Assembly (NCBI GenBank): GCA_900313705.1
Contig: OMSJ01000009.1
Coordinates: 1-48,687, forward strand
Length of the DNA stretch: 48,687 bases
Direction of reading: 5' to 3'
Source of the DNA: an uncultured Prevotellaceae bacterium
Lineage (GTDB): Bacteria; Bacteroidota; Bacteroidia; Bacteroidales; Bacteroidaceae
Shown here: one piece after another, positions 1-8,207 of the stretch
Position numbering within the stretch: position 1 is the stretch's first letter
Layout: each line of letters begins with the position of its first letter
The notes under the pieces: generated by a model
The model's database searches: none
Seen by the model: only the letters and a program-made list of their open reading frames with translations
Told to the model about the DNA's origin: nothing
Program-made: the position numbers and the translations under genes

Positions 1-3
1 TCG

Positions 4-11
4 TACCTTTG
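4..11 (+). promoter_or_regulatory. Bacteroidetes -7 box for mtnN
   Basis: TACCTTTG matches the phylum consensus TAnnTTTG and lies 24 nt before the mtnN ATG. The -33 region is outside the window. Confidence 0.65.
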
Positions 12-34
12 CAGCAAAATCATCAAAACTAAGT

Positions 35-724
35 ATGCAAAAGACAATAGGTGTATTGACGGCGATGAATATCGAGTATCGCCATGTGGCTGCCATGCTC
101 AGCGAAACAGAGACGGTGCAGTCTGGTCCGCAGGAGTTCCTGATTGGCAAAATGGGGGAGAGCAAGGTGGTCTTGCTGCAATGTGGCATCGGCAAGACCA
201 ATGCTGCATCGGGTGTGACGAACCTCATCATGTCGTTCCATCCCGACTATATTATCTCCACTGGAGCAGCGGGCGGAATAGACGCAAAGCTCAATGTGAT
301 GGACATCGTCATAGGCAAAGAGGTTTGCTATCACGACGTCATTTGTGGCGACAACTACGACCCTGGCCAGGTGCAGGGCCTGCCCAGGTTCTTCTCGGGC
401 AACGCACACCTCATCGACATAGCGACTTCTCTGCAGACAGACATCCGCATCGTGCCTGGCCTTATCTGCACAGGCGACCAGTTCATCACGAATCGTGACG
501 AGCTGAACGTTATCAAGGAGAAGTATCCAGAAGGCCTTGCCGTCGATATGGAGAGTGCTGCCATTGCTCAGGTCTGCCACTTGTGGAACGTGCCCATGCT
601 CAGCTTCCGCATCATCAGCGACACGCCTGGAGTAGATGCTCACTTTGAGCAATACCTCAACTTTTGGGATACAATGGCGGAAAAGAGCTTCGCCGTGACG
701 AAGGAGTTCCTTAGCAAGATATGA
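35..724 (+). CDS. mtnN: 5'-methylthioadenosine/S-adenosylhomocysteine nucleosidase
   Basis: Cytoplasmic hydrolase that splits adenine from methylthioadenosine and S-adenosylhomocysteine, in the methyl cycle and methionine salvage. The 229-aa product is of normal family length and aligns end to end with E. coli MtnN from memory. The expected catalytic residues are visible: Glu14 (general base in the MNIEY segment), Glu173 in VDMESAA and Asp196 in RIISD, with the STGAAGG loop near residue 75. The start is the first ATG after a TACCTTTG -7 box. An EamA transporter follows after 72 nt in the same direction, so co-transcription is possible but not shown. Nothing looks truncated. Confidence 0.93.
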   Translation: MQKTIGVLTAMNIEYRHVAAMLSETETVQSGPQEFLIGKMGESKVVLLQCGIGKTNAASGVTNLIMSFHPDYIISTGAAGGIDAKLNVMDIVIGKEVCYHDVICGDNYDPGQVQGLPRFFSGNAHLIDIATSLQTDIRIVPGLICTGDQFITNRDELNVIKEKYPEGLAVDMESAAIAQVCHLWNVPMLSFRIISDTPGVDAHFEQYLNFWDTMAEKSFAVTKEFLSKI

Positions 725-796
725 AAGAGACGTGTGGCTTCGCCACCGACCATATATATATAATGTGTCCCGTCAGGTAAAGATTGATTTCTGGAT

Positions 797-1720
797 ATGA
801 GCGGCGAACTATTGTCTCTCCTTGTGGCTGTGATGTGGACCTTCACGGCCATCTTTGCTGAGATAGCGAGCAAGCGCATGGGTACGCTGGTGCTCAACGT
901 CTGGCGCATGGTTCTTACTATTGTCCTTCTTGGCTGTCTGCTTTGGGTGACTTGCGGTCGTCCTTGGCCGCAGCACACTACACCCGAAGTGTGGAAGTGG
1001 TTCCTTGCGAGCGGCTTCATGGGCTTCGTGTTCGGCGACTATTGTCTGTTCAATGCCTACGTCGTCATCGGCAGTCGCTACGCACAGCTCTTCATGACGC
1101 TTGGCTGTCCTTTCGCCGCCATCACCGCATGGCTTCTGATGGGCGAGACGATGGGAACGCTTGGCCTGCTCGGTATGATGGTCACGCTGACCGGCATCGG
1201 CATCTCCATCTTGGGCAAAGACGATTCGGGCAGTCGCCATGTCACCTTGCCGCTTCGTGGCATTCTGCTTGGCATAGGGGCTGGATTGGGACAAGGCGTG
1301 GGCCTCGTCCTCAGCAAGCAAGGCATGTTGCACTACGCAGCTTCCTGTCCACCCGAAGCTACCGATGTTGCCTCGATGATGCCTTTTGCCGGGACGCAGA
1401 TTCGAGCTTTGATGGGACTTCTTGCCTTCGGCGCATCGCTCCTGCTGGCCCGAAAGCTCGGCCAGTTCTTCCGCGCGGCTACCGACCTTCGCGGTGCGGC
1501 TGCTGCCATGGGTGCCGTACTGCTCGGCCCCTTCTTTGGCGTCAGCTTCAGCCTGCTGGCTGTCAGCATGACGAATACAGGCGTGGCGCAGACGCTCATG
1601 TCCCTTACGCCCGTCCTCATTCTGTGGCCTTCCCGACAGATCTTCGGCAAGAAAGTCAGCGTGCAGGAAGTCGTCGGTGCCGTCATAGCTGTGGCAGGAG
1701 CATCGCTTTTCTTCCTTTAG
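797..1720 (+). CDS. EamA/DMT-family inner-membrane transporter
   Basis: A 307-aa, strongly hydrophobic protein with about ten predicted membrane spans in two repeated halves, the usual architecture of EamA (drug/metabolite transporter) permeases. The first span starts at residue 2 (GELLSLLVAVMWTFTAIFAE). The second half carries the typical VSMTNTGVAQTLMSLTPV segment, and the end (VQEVVGAVIAVAGASLFFL) is a last helix. The substrate cannot be told from sequence; EamA members export amino acids, nucleobases or other metabolites. It lies 72 nt downstream of mtnN on the same strand. Confidence 0.88.
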   Translation: MSGELLSLLVAVMWTFTAIFAEIASKRMGTLVLNVWRMVLTIVLLGCLLWVTCGRPWPQHTTPEVWKWFLASGFMGFVFGDYCLFNAYVVIGSRYAQLFMTLGCPFAAITAWLLMGETMGTLGLLGMMVTLTGIGISILGKDDSGSRHVTLPLRGILLGIGAGLGQGVGLVLSKQGMLHYAASCPPEATDVASMMPFAGTQIRALMGLLAFGASLLLARKLGQFFRAATDLRGAAAAMGAVLLGPFFGVSFSLLAVSMTNTGVAQTLMSLTPVLILWPSRQIFGKKVSVQEVVGAVIAVAGASLFFL

Positions 1721-1798
1721 ACGTAGGTTAGATTGACGATTAAGAGCTTTTAAGTAAAATAATTCACCATCCTTGGCTCTTAATTCTTCTTTTTTTTG

Positions 1799-1806
1799 TA
1801 CCTTTG
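1799..1806 (+). promoter_or_regulatory. -7 box for tRNA-Ser
   Basis: TACCTTTG, 15 nt before the mature tRNA 5' end, after a run of T residues. A TTG about 24 nt upstream (1773) could be part of the -33 element, but this is weak. Confidence 0.65.
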
Positions 1807-1820
1807 CAGCCGAAAAGAAA

Positions 1821-1907
1821 GGAGAGATGCCAGAGTGGTCGAATGGACCGCACTCGAAATGCGGCGTACCCTTACGGGTACCCTGGGTTCGAATCCCAGT
1901 CTCTCCG
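1821..1907 (+). tRNA. tRNA-Ser (anticodon CGA)
   Basis: An 87-nt cloverleaf with a long variable arm, as expected for serine. The 7-bp acceptor stem pairs GGAGAGA (1821-1827) with TCTCTCC (1900-1906), with G1907 as discriminator. The anticodon stem is CCGCA/TGCGG around the loop CTCGAAA, giving anticodon CGA at 1855-1857, which reads UCG. The variable arm is GTACCC-tta-cGGGTAC. The T arm contains GGTTCGAATCC. CCA is not encoded. Confidence 0.96.
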
Positions 1908-1913
1908 CAGGAA

Positions 1914-1936
1914 GGCAGCCGTTGGGTTGCCTTTTT
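1914..1936 (+). terminator. intrinsic terminator of tRNA-Ser
   Basis: GGCAGCC (1914-1920) pairs with GGTTGCC (1925-1931), with one G-T wobble and a 4-nt loop, followed by five T residues (1932-1936). It sits seven bases after the tRNA. Confidence 0.8.
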
Positions 1937-1938
1937 GC

Positions 1939-2070
1939 ATAATGAGGTACAGGTAGCTGTCCCAATAGGTACACGTACTTACCCTAATAAGTACACGTAC
2001 TTATCCCAATAGGTACACGTACTTATCCCAATAGGTACACGTACTTATCCAATTAGATACGGGGACCTTA
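1939..2070. repeat. 22-nt tandem repeat array (family GTACACGTAC)
   Basis: Six units at an exact 22-nt step, cores starting at 1945, 1967, 1989, 2011, 2033 and 2055. The four central cores read A(A/G)GTACACGTACTT, and the outermost two are degenerate. The core is close to an inverted repeat (AAGTAC/GTACTT around two bases). The array starts just after the tRNA terminator and ends at the stop codon of the 54-aa minus-strand ORF, so it fills the gap between convergent genes. A second array with the same core is at 39663-39767. Confidence 0.92.
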
Positions 2071-2235
2071 TTATTTCTCCATGGTATATGTGCCGCCTAC
2101 CCATTCGGTGAAGGGTTCTTCCGCTTCAAGAAGATGCCAACCGACGATGCTTCCATCTCTGTTGGTTTCAACGATGACGGGACCAGCAAGCAGAGTGCCG
2201 TCAGTCAAAAGGATGTCATGATAGGCACGTTTCAT
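2071..2235 (-). CDS. small protein of 54 aa, function unknown
   Basis: An ATG-to-TAA frame of 54 codons beginning MKRAYHDILLTDGTLLAG and ending EWVGGTYTMEK. It starts 17 nt after the stop of the DUF4296 gene on the same strand, which suggests it is the last gene of that operon. There is no signal peptide or membrane segment. The composition (alternating hydrophobic and polar residues, a TDG turn, an acidic LLEAEEPFTEW stretch) suggests a small beta-rich cytoplasmic domain. I recall similar short acidic proteins in Bacteroidales but cannot name a family. The real-gene call rests on the tight spacing and protein-like composition. Confidence 0.7.
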   Translation of the reverse strand: MKRAYHDILLTDGTLLAGPVIVETNRDGSIVGWHLLEAEEPFTEWVGGTYTMEK

Positions 2236-2252
2236 GGGCGGAAAAAGGTTCG

Positions 2253-3338
2253 TTAATGTCGTCTGTTGGTTCGTTGAGGTATGCCGCGCTGGGGATGGAT
2301 GGGGTTCGGGTTCTCCTTTACGACTTTAATCTTGCGCTCCTTTGGCTGGCTTTCGCGAACCTGCAGCGGTGAGAGACGTTCGCTCTTCCTTTGCTGCATA
2401 GTGTCAACATCAAGGCTGTCTGCAACTAACGGTTCAGCCTCTGCTGCCACTTCCTTGACTTCCACTTTCTTATGCATCCTGATAAGTTGCATCTCACTCA
2501 CGAGCAATGGCTTCGGCTGGTCTGCTGAGTTAACCATCGGAAGATAGATGAAGCCTGCAATGGAGCGAAGGTTTAGGGTATCGAGCTTGCTGTTCGGATT
2601 GTAGCGCAGCTCGTTCTTGGGACTGTTGCGAATCAGGTCTGTCTGTGCTGCCACAGTATCGTTGTCGTAATAGAAACTGAGCAAGGCAATGGCCTCGTTG
2701 TTCATAGAGCGACCCACAAACTGCGACTTGAAGCGCCAGATGAAGCTGTCTCCCTGACGGAAGGTTGAGTCGGCATTCATTCGGAAGGAATAGATGCATC
2801 CGACGCGATTGGGGACGATGCAGGCAAAGTCTTTTCCCAACCAGACATTAGCCGTATCGCCTTCGCTGGTGAGGGAGGCAAACTGGTCCTGAGCCATAGC
2901 CTCAAGTCCAAGACGCTCTGCTTGAGCCCGGATGCGGGTCACAACGTCGTTGTAAATGAAAGTGAAGTCTTCAGCCCGTCCACTATAATAGACCATCGAG
3001 GAGTCAAATTCTGCTTCGGTGATATGGTGCTTGTTGAAAACGGCATGAAGGTACTTGTATCGCGTGGCGTCAACGTCCTCGCCTCGTGCTTCAGCCATGC
3101 CCTGTGCCAGATGGATGTCAACAAGCACGTCCGTCATCTCTTCCTTGTCCATAATGCCACTCGGCAGGGAAGGGGAGCAGGAGATAATTAAAAGAGAAAA
3201 AAGAAAAGACCCTACCAAACCTCCCCTTAAAGGGGAGGCTTTCTTGAAAGAGTTCCCTCCCTTTACGGGCAATTGCCTGTTAGAAGCAGAGCAATTGGGG
3301 AGCGTAAGCGACGGAGGACGCTTAGAAAGGGTCTTCAT
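2253..3338 (-). CDS. DUF4296-domain lipoprotein
   Basis: A 361-aa product whose region 60-160 (MDKEEMTDVLVDIHLAQGMAE and following) matches the Bacteroidetes DUF4296 family as I know it, usually encoded beside lspA. The lipoprotein signal is FLFSLLIISC with the lipobox cysteine near residue 54, so the mature protein should be membrane-anchored. The ATG overlaps the lspA stop codon by 4 nt (ATGA), supporting this start and translational coupling. Oddly, about 40 residues between the MKTL start and the hydrophobic core are encoded by a GACCCT...AGGGTC repeat element (3206-3335), giving an unusually long, basic n-region. A shorter product from TTG just before VGSFLFSLL is possible. The C-terminal 70 residues are charged and proline-rich. 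Function unknown. Confidence 0.8.
   Translation of the reverse strand: MKTLSKRPPSLTLPNCSASNRQLPVKGGNSFKKASPLRGGLVGSFLFSLLIISCSPSLPSGIMDKEEMTDVLVDIHLAQGMAEARGEDVDATRYKYLHAVFNKHHITEAEFDSSMVYYSGRAEDFTFIYNDVVTRIRAQAERLGLEAMAQDQFASLTSEGDTANVWLGKDFACIVPNRVGCIYSFRMNADSTFRQGDSFIWRFKSQFVGRSMNNEAIALLSFYYDNDTVAAQTDLIRNSPKNELRYNPNSKLDTLNLRSIAGFIYLPMVNSADQPKPLLVSEMQLIRMHKKVEVKEVAAEAEPLVADSLDVDTMQQRKSERLSPLQVRESQPKERKIKVVKENPNPIHPQRGIPQRTNRRH
3206..3335. repeat. GACCCT...AGGGTC palindromic element in the DUF4296 gene 5' end
   Basis: Outer ends AAGACCCT (3206-3213) and AGGGTCTT (3328-3335) are inverted. Inside is CTCCCCTTAAAGGGGAG. The same layout occurs inside ileS (7331-7398) and, in part, thrC (47926-48000). 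It encodes the n-region extension of the lipoprotein. Confidence 0.75.
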
Positions 3339-3940
3339 TTGAACATTTTCTGATTATAAAAGAGCACGAGGGCAACGACACCACACGAGATGCTGGCATC
3401 GGCAAAGTTGAAGATGGGACTGAAGAAGATGAAGTGCTCTCCAGCGAGGAAAGGCATCCACTGTGGCCAGTTCCACTCAACAAGAGGGAAGTAGAACATG
3501 TCAACCACACGCCCAAGCATCAACTGTCCGTAGCCTGTACCCCAAGGAACAAACTCAGCCACCATAGGGGCGGGCGGATTGTTGAATATCATTCCGTAGA
3601 ACATGCAGTCGAAGATGTTGCCTGCCGCACCTGCTGTTATCATCGTCATGCAAACCAGGTATCCCCAACTCATGCCCCTCCTGATGCAGCGGCTTATGTA
3701 GTACATAAGGAAAACGACTGCCGCAATCCTGAAGGATGTGAGGAACCACTTGTTGAACACCTCCATGCCAAAGGCCATCCCATTGTTCTCGGTAAAGAGA
3801 ATCTGGAACCAGTCTGTCACGCGGATGCTCTGGTGCAAGTACATGCTGGTCTTGACCGCAACCTTGATGGCCTGGTCGATTGCAACGATGCCAAGTCCAA
3901 GAACTACGGAAGTCAGTACCTGTGATTGCCTACGAGTCAT
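3335..3940 (-). CDS. lspA: lipoprotein signal peptidase (signal peptidase II)
   Basis: Inner-membrane aspartic protease that cuts signal peptides before the lipid-modified cysteine of prolipoproteins. The 201-aa protein has four membrane segments and the family motifs in order: ENNGMAFG (51-58), AGAAGNIFD (103-111), GRVVDMFYF (143-151) and FNFADASI (177-184). The catalytic aspartates are Asp147 and Asp181. It is slightly longer than the E. coli enzyme, as is common in Bacteroidetes. The gene is in the ileS - traR - lspA - DUF4296 order on the minus strand and overlaps the DUF4296 start by 4 nt. Linkage of lspA to ileS is common in many bacteria. Confidence 0.95.
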   Translation of the reverse strand: MTRRQSQVLTSVVLGLGIVAIDQAIKVAVKTSMYLHQSIRVTDWFQILFTENNGMAFGMEVFNKWFLTSFRIAAVVFLMYYISRCIRRGMSWGYLVCMTMITAGAAGNIFDCMFYGMIFNNPPAPMVAEFVPWGTGYGQLMLGRVVDMFYFPLVEWNWPQWMPFLAGEHFIFFSPIFNFADASISCGVVALVLFYNQKMFK

Positions 3941-3977
3941 AATAGGAAACTCTTATTCATGTTTCGAGAGTATCTTA

Positions 3978-4088
3978 AACCACAGATTTAGCTGATTTAA
4001 CGGATTATATATTCATTCATGTTCAAATTATATTCAGATTTATCAGATTAAGGGCATCGCTCAATCCTAATCTGCTTAATCTGTGGTT
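3978..4088. repeat. inverted repeat between lspA and traR
   Basis: AACCACAGATT (3978-3988) and AATCTGTGGTT (4078-4088) are perfect inverted copies, with further GATTA/TAATC-rich similarity inside. It fills most of the 178-nt gap between two co-directional minus-strand genes, so the operon mRNA could fold here. Confidence 0.65.
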
Positions 4089-4118
4089 GATTATAATCAT
4101 CCGAAACTTCAGTTACTC

Positions 4119-4505
4119 TTATTTTCTCTTGTCTCTGGCTTGCTTGGCTTCGATGGAGAGTGTGGCGTGGGGTACAGCACGCAGACGCTCCTTTGGAATG
4201 AGTTTACCTGTCTCACGGCAGATGCCATAAGTCTTGTTCTGGATGCGAACCAAAGCAGCCTGCAGACCAGTAATGAACTTCTGGGCACGCTGGCACTCGT
4301 TCATGAGTGACTCTTTCGAGGGTGTCTCCGAACCTTCCTCCAGGGTGTGGTAAGTAGAGTGGGGCTCTTCGTCATCCTCTCCGTCGCCATTGATTTTCTT
4401 CATAAGCACTTCGTAGTCGCTTTTTGCTACTGCGAGCTTCTCATTGATAAGCTGGCGGAACTCCTCGAGCTCTTCGTCGGAGTACCTTACTTTGTTGTCT
4501 TCCAT
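4119..4505 (-). CDS. TraR/DksA-family protein with a degenerate zinc finger
   Basis: A 128-aa protein starting MEDNKVRYSDEELEEF, with an N-terminal coiled-coil half and a C-terminal DksA-like part (YGICRETGKLIPKERLRAVP). DksA relatives bind RNA polymerase in its secondary channel. Only one of the four usual zinc-finger cysteines remains (in GICRET). Bacteroidetes members I know share this state. I chose the ATG at 4505 because the 13 extra codons upstream come from an AATTTTGAATTTTGAATT-type repeat. It lies 45 nt after ileS and 178 nt before lspA. Confidence 0.86.
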   Translation of the reverse strand: MEDNKVRYSDEELEEFRQLINEKLAVAKSDYEVLMKKINGDGEDDEEPHSTYHTLEEGSETPSKESLMNECQRAQKFITGLQAALVRIQNKTYGICRETGKLIPKERLRAVPHATLSIEAKQARDKRK

Positions 4506-4513
4506 ATCTATAT

Positions 4514-4545
4514 TTAATTCAAAATTCAAAATTAATAAATTCAAA
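4514..4545. repeat. AATTCAAA-type simple repeat between ileS and traR
   Basis: AATTCAAAATTCAAAATT with a further ATTCAAA copy. The same type of repeat is inside the FAD-dependent protein gene at 42541-42582. Confidence 0.7.
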
Positions 4546-4550
4546 AGAGT

Positions 4551-7500
4551 TTATGCCAAGTTCTTGCTAACTGTTAGTTCTGTGCCGAGCTGGATGCTGT
4601 TGGCCAGAACCTGTGAGGCTATGTAATCGCTGAACTTGCTGAGGCAGGTGCGGTTGTCGTCGCTATCGGGAATCGTGACGTTGATGCGGTCTGTGATGTC
4701 GAAGCCGCTGTCCTTGCGAAGGGTCTGGATGCTGCGGATAAGTTCGCGTGCAATACCTTCGAGACGCAAATCCTCTGTGATGGTGAGGTCGAGGGCAACG
4801 GTCAGCGTGCCTTCGTTGGCGACGCTCCAACCCGGGATGTCCTGGCTGAAGATCTCAATGTCTTCGAGGTCAACGGTTACCTGTTCGCCGGTATCGAGCG
4901 TGAGAGGCAAATGCTCTTTTGCTTCGAGCTCGGCAATCTGCTCTTGGCTCATGGCCAGGACAGCCGCATTGACACTCTTCATCAGCTTGCCGAACTTCTT
5001 ACCCATCGTGCGGAAGTTGCACTTCACTTGCTTGACGAGCATTCCCTCAGCCTCAACGAACTCGAGTTCCTTGACGTTCACTTCGTCGAGGATGAGCTGC
5101 TGCATGGCCAGGATGCGCTGTTGCTGCTCGGCACTTGTGGCAGGGATGGCAATACGCTGGAGGGGTTGCTTCACGACAATCTGCTCCTTCTTGCGGAGCG
5201 AGAGAATCATGCTTGTCACCTGCTGGGCAAGTGCCATGCGCTGTTCCTGCTCCTGGTCTATCTTTGCATCATCTGCGACGGGGAACTTGGCCAAGTGCAC
5301 GCTCTTGGTCTCGCCTCTGCCAGTTGCGTCGTTCAGGTCTCGCCAGAGACGGTCGGCATAGTAAGGAGCGATGGGTGCCATCAGGCGGGCAACGGTCTCA
5401 AGGCAAGTGTAGAGTGTCTGATAAGCACTCAGCTTGTCGAGGCTCATGGCAGAACCCCAGAAGCGCTTCTTCGAGAGACGCACGAACCAGTTGCTGACGT
5501 TATCGACCACGAAGGTCTGTATCAAGCGTCCGGCACGTGTGGGTTCGTAGTCCTCGTAGCATTGGTTCACCTCGCGGATGAGGCTGTTCAGGCAAGAGAG
5601 TATCCAGCGGTCCATCTCGGGACGCTCGTTCATGGGCACGTCCGGCTCCTCGTAGCACCAGCCGTCAACGTTGGCGTACATGGTCAGGAAGGAGTAGGTC
5701 TGGAAGAGCTTGCCGAAGAATGTGCGGCTCACTTCCTGCACGCCTTCTTCGTCGAACTTCAGGTTGTCCCATGGTGCGCTGTTTGTTATCATGTACCAAC
5801 GCACGGCGTCGCTGCCGTACTTCTCAATAGCACCGAACGGGTCAACGGCATTGCCCAGGCGCTTCGACATCTTCATGCCGTTCTTGTCGAGCACGAGACC
5901 GTTGCTGATGACGGCCTTGTAGCTGACGCTGTCGAAGACCATCGTAGCAATGGCGTGCAAGGTATAGAACCAGCCACGCGTCTGGTCAACGCCTTCTGCG
6001 ATGAAGTCGGCAGGGAAGGTTCCTGCTGGAAGTGAAGAACTAAGAGTGAAGAACGAAGAATCAGAGTTACTATTATTCTTCACTTTTAACTCTTCACTCT
6101 TCACTCCTTCAAACGGATAGTGTATCTGAGCGTAAGGCATGGCGCCCGAGTCGAACCAGACGTCGATGAGGTCGAGTTCGCGCTTAAGCACGGCGCCGCT
6201 CTTGCCCACGAGCCATATCTGATCAACATAGGGACGGTGCAGGTCGATGCGGTCGTAGTTCTCCTGACTCATGTCGCCAGGCACGAAGCCTTTCTCCTTG
6301 AGCGGGTTGCTGGGCATCACACCTGCTGCCACAGCCTTCTCTATCTCGTTGTAGAGTTCCTCGACAGAGCCGATGCAAATCTCTTCGCGCGTGTCCTTGT
6401 TGCGCCAGATGGGAAGCGGTGTGCCCCAATAGCGGGAGCGTGAGAGGTTCCAGTCATTGAGGTTCTCGAGCCACTTGCCGAAGCGACCTGTGCCGGTGCT
6501 TTCGGGCTTCCAAAGAATAGTGTTGTTGAGTTCCATCATGCGCTCCTTGGCAGCCGACGAGCGGATGAACCAGGAGTCGAGCGGATAGTAGAGGACAGGC
6601 TTGTCCGTCCGCCAGCAATGGGGATAGTTGTGGACGTGCTTCTCTATCTTGAAGGCTGTGCCTGCCTGCTTCATTTCCATGCAGAGGACGATGTTCAGGT
6701 CTTCCGTCTTGGCAAGGGCTTTCTCGTCGAGAGCGGCATACTTCGGGTCGTAAGCATTCTTGACGAAGTCGCCGGAATGTGCCCAGTAACTGTCGTTGAC
6801 GCATGTCTCTACGAAGTCTGCATCCATGTCTTCCTTGACAAAGTACTTGCCGGTGAAATCGACCATTGGACGTGTGTCGCCTGCCTTGTCGATGACGAAG
6901 AGGCTGGGAATGCCTGCATCCTTAGCCACCTTGGCATCATCGGCACCAAAGGTAGGAGCGATATGCACGATGCCTGTACCGTCTTCGGTAGTAACGTAGT
7001 CGCCAGGGATGACGCGGAAAGCTTCTGCACTCTTGTCAACTGCCTTGCCATCCTCGAGAGCGCAAGGCTTAACCCACGGGAAGAGCTGCTCGTACTTCAT
7101 GCCGACGAGGTCGGTTCCCTTGCCTCGCCATACAATCTCAAGCTCTTTGCCTTCCTCGGCTTGGAAGTAGGCAGAGAGTCGAGCCTCGGCAAGGATGTAG
7201 ATGGCCTCTTCACCGCTATAAGGGTTGCTGCCCTTAACGGCCACGTAGTCAATCTTCGGACCGACGCAGAGGGCCGTGTTGGAGGGCAAGGTCCAAGGGG
7301 TTGTCGTCCAGGCGAGGATATAAACAGGAAGACCCTCTAAATCTCCCTTAAAGGGAGACTTCTTATCCTCCCCCTTTAAGGGGGAGTTAGAGAGGGTCTT
7401 GAACTGCGCCGTAACGGTTGTGTCCTTCACATCCCTGTAGCAGCCTGGCTGGTTCAGCTCGTGGCTGGACAGGCCTGTGCCTGCTGCGGGAGAATATGGC

Positions 7501-7920
7501 TGGATGGTATAACCTTTATATAATAAGTCCTTTTTGTAGAGCTGCTTGAGAAGCCACCAGAGCGTCTCGATGTACTTGTTGTCGTAGGTGATGTAGGGAT
7601 GTTCCATATCGACCCAATAGCCCATCTTATGGCTGAGGTCGGTCCATTCGCTCGTGTACATCATCACGTTCTCGCGACACTTGCGGTTGTAGTCTTCGAT
7701 GCTGATGGTCTTGCCGATGTCTTCCTTAGTGATGCCAAGCTCCTTTTCTACGCCAAGCTCTACGGGCAGTCCGTGTGTGTCCCAGCCGGCTTTGCGCTTC
7801 ACTTGGAAGCCCTTCATCGTCTTGAAGGTGGAAGACATCTTCATCGTCCCATTGCTGAAGCACTTCCTTATTGACGTCGCTCAAGTTAAGCTTATTGCGT
7901 TCAGTGAATTTCTTGCTCAT
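4551..7920 (-). CDS. ileS: isoleucyl-tRNA synthetase, internal deletion plus frameshift
   Basis: Class I synthetase charging tRNA-Ile, of the long eukaryote-like type. From 7920 the frame reads MSKKFTERNKLNLSDVNKEV and on to DEDVFH (residue 31, about 7828), then breaks. The rest continues in another frame from TFKTMKGFQVKRKAGWDTHG to the stop at 4551, about 1090 aa. About 40 residues expected between these parts, including the HIGH nucleotide-binding motif (GxPGIHH in relatives), are missing. The second signature, KMSKRLGN, is intact, as are the editing domain with AWTTTPWTLPSN and the anticodon-binding region. Two in-frame repeat insertions are present (6031-6107 and 7331-7398). As written it cannot make an active enzyme. 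Since ileS is essential, assembly error is likely but unproven. Confidence 0.88.
6031..6107. repeat. TTCACTCTTCACT-type repeat inside ileS
   Basis: AGTGAAGAGT/ACTCTTCACT units on both strands encode, in frame, VKSEELKVKNNSNSDSS and following residues, just before FPADFIAEGVDQTRGWF. Relatives have a short loop there. The ACTCTGATTCTTC stretch recurs in thrA at 44368. Confidence 0.82.
7331..7398. repeat. GACCCT...AGGGTC palindromic element inside ileS
   Basis: Outer inverted ends GACCCTCT (7331-7338) and AGAGGGTC (7391-7398), inner CTCCCTTAAAGGGAG and CCCCCTTTAAGGGGG palindromes. It encodes in frame KTLSNSPLKGEDKKSPFKG in the editing domain before VYILAWTTTPWT. Confidence 0.85.
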
Positions 7921-7981
7921 ATCTTGTACGATTTTTAATCTCTTATCCTTAGTCTTTAATCCTTATTTACTTTTGAGGGTG

Positions 7982-7989
7982 CAAAGGTA
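7982..7989 (-). promoter_or_regulatory. -7 box for ileS operon
   Basis: Reads TACCTTTG on the minus strand, 61 nt before the ileS ATG at 7920. Confidence 0.7.
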
Positions 7990-8104
7990 CAAATAAAAAT
8001 TAAGAATGAAGAATTAAGAATGAAGAATTTTACTTCGCTTAGTGTTTTTTCGCCATTTATGATGATAATTAAAGAGAAAGTATAGGGAATAAAAGTTCAC
8101 ATCT

Positions 8105-8192
8105 CACGCCATAAAAGTCATCAAGGCACGCCATAAAAGTCATCAGCACACGCTACAAAAGTCATCAAAGCAGGCTATAAAAGTCATCAAGG
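8105..8192. repeat. 22-nt tandem repeat array (family ATAAAAGTCATC)
   Basis: Four units of exactly 22 nt (from 8105, 8127, 8149, 8171) sharing CA(C/G)GC(C/T)A(T/C)(A)AAAGTCATC, with a decayed fifth unit at 8193. It lies about 115 nt upstream of the ileS -7 box in the 855-nt gap between ileS and fadL. No gene was seen in that gap, only repeats, MITE A and the fadL terminator. Confidence 0.9.
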
Positions 8193-8207
8193 CAGGCCAT
8201 AAAATTA

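Noticed and set aside
734..746. GTGGC-TTC-GCCAC hairpin after mtnN as a terminator
   Set aside because: No T tract follows and the next gene is co-directional; it is too weak to call.
1939..2070. CRISPR array
   Set aside because: Units are contiguous 22-nt repeats with no unique spacers, and no cas genes are near. The same holds for the arrays at 8105, 21379, 33007 and 39663.
4911..6035. A 374-codon open frame antisense to ileS
   Set aside because: Antisense shadow of ileS; Leu/His/Val-rich with no motifs.
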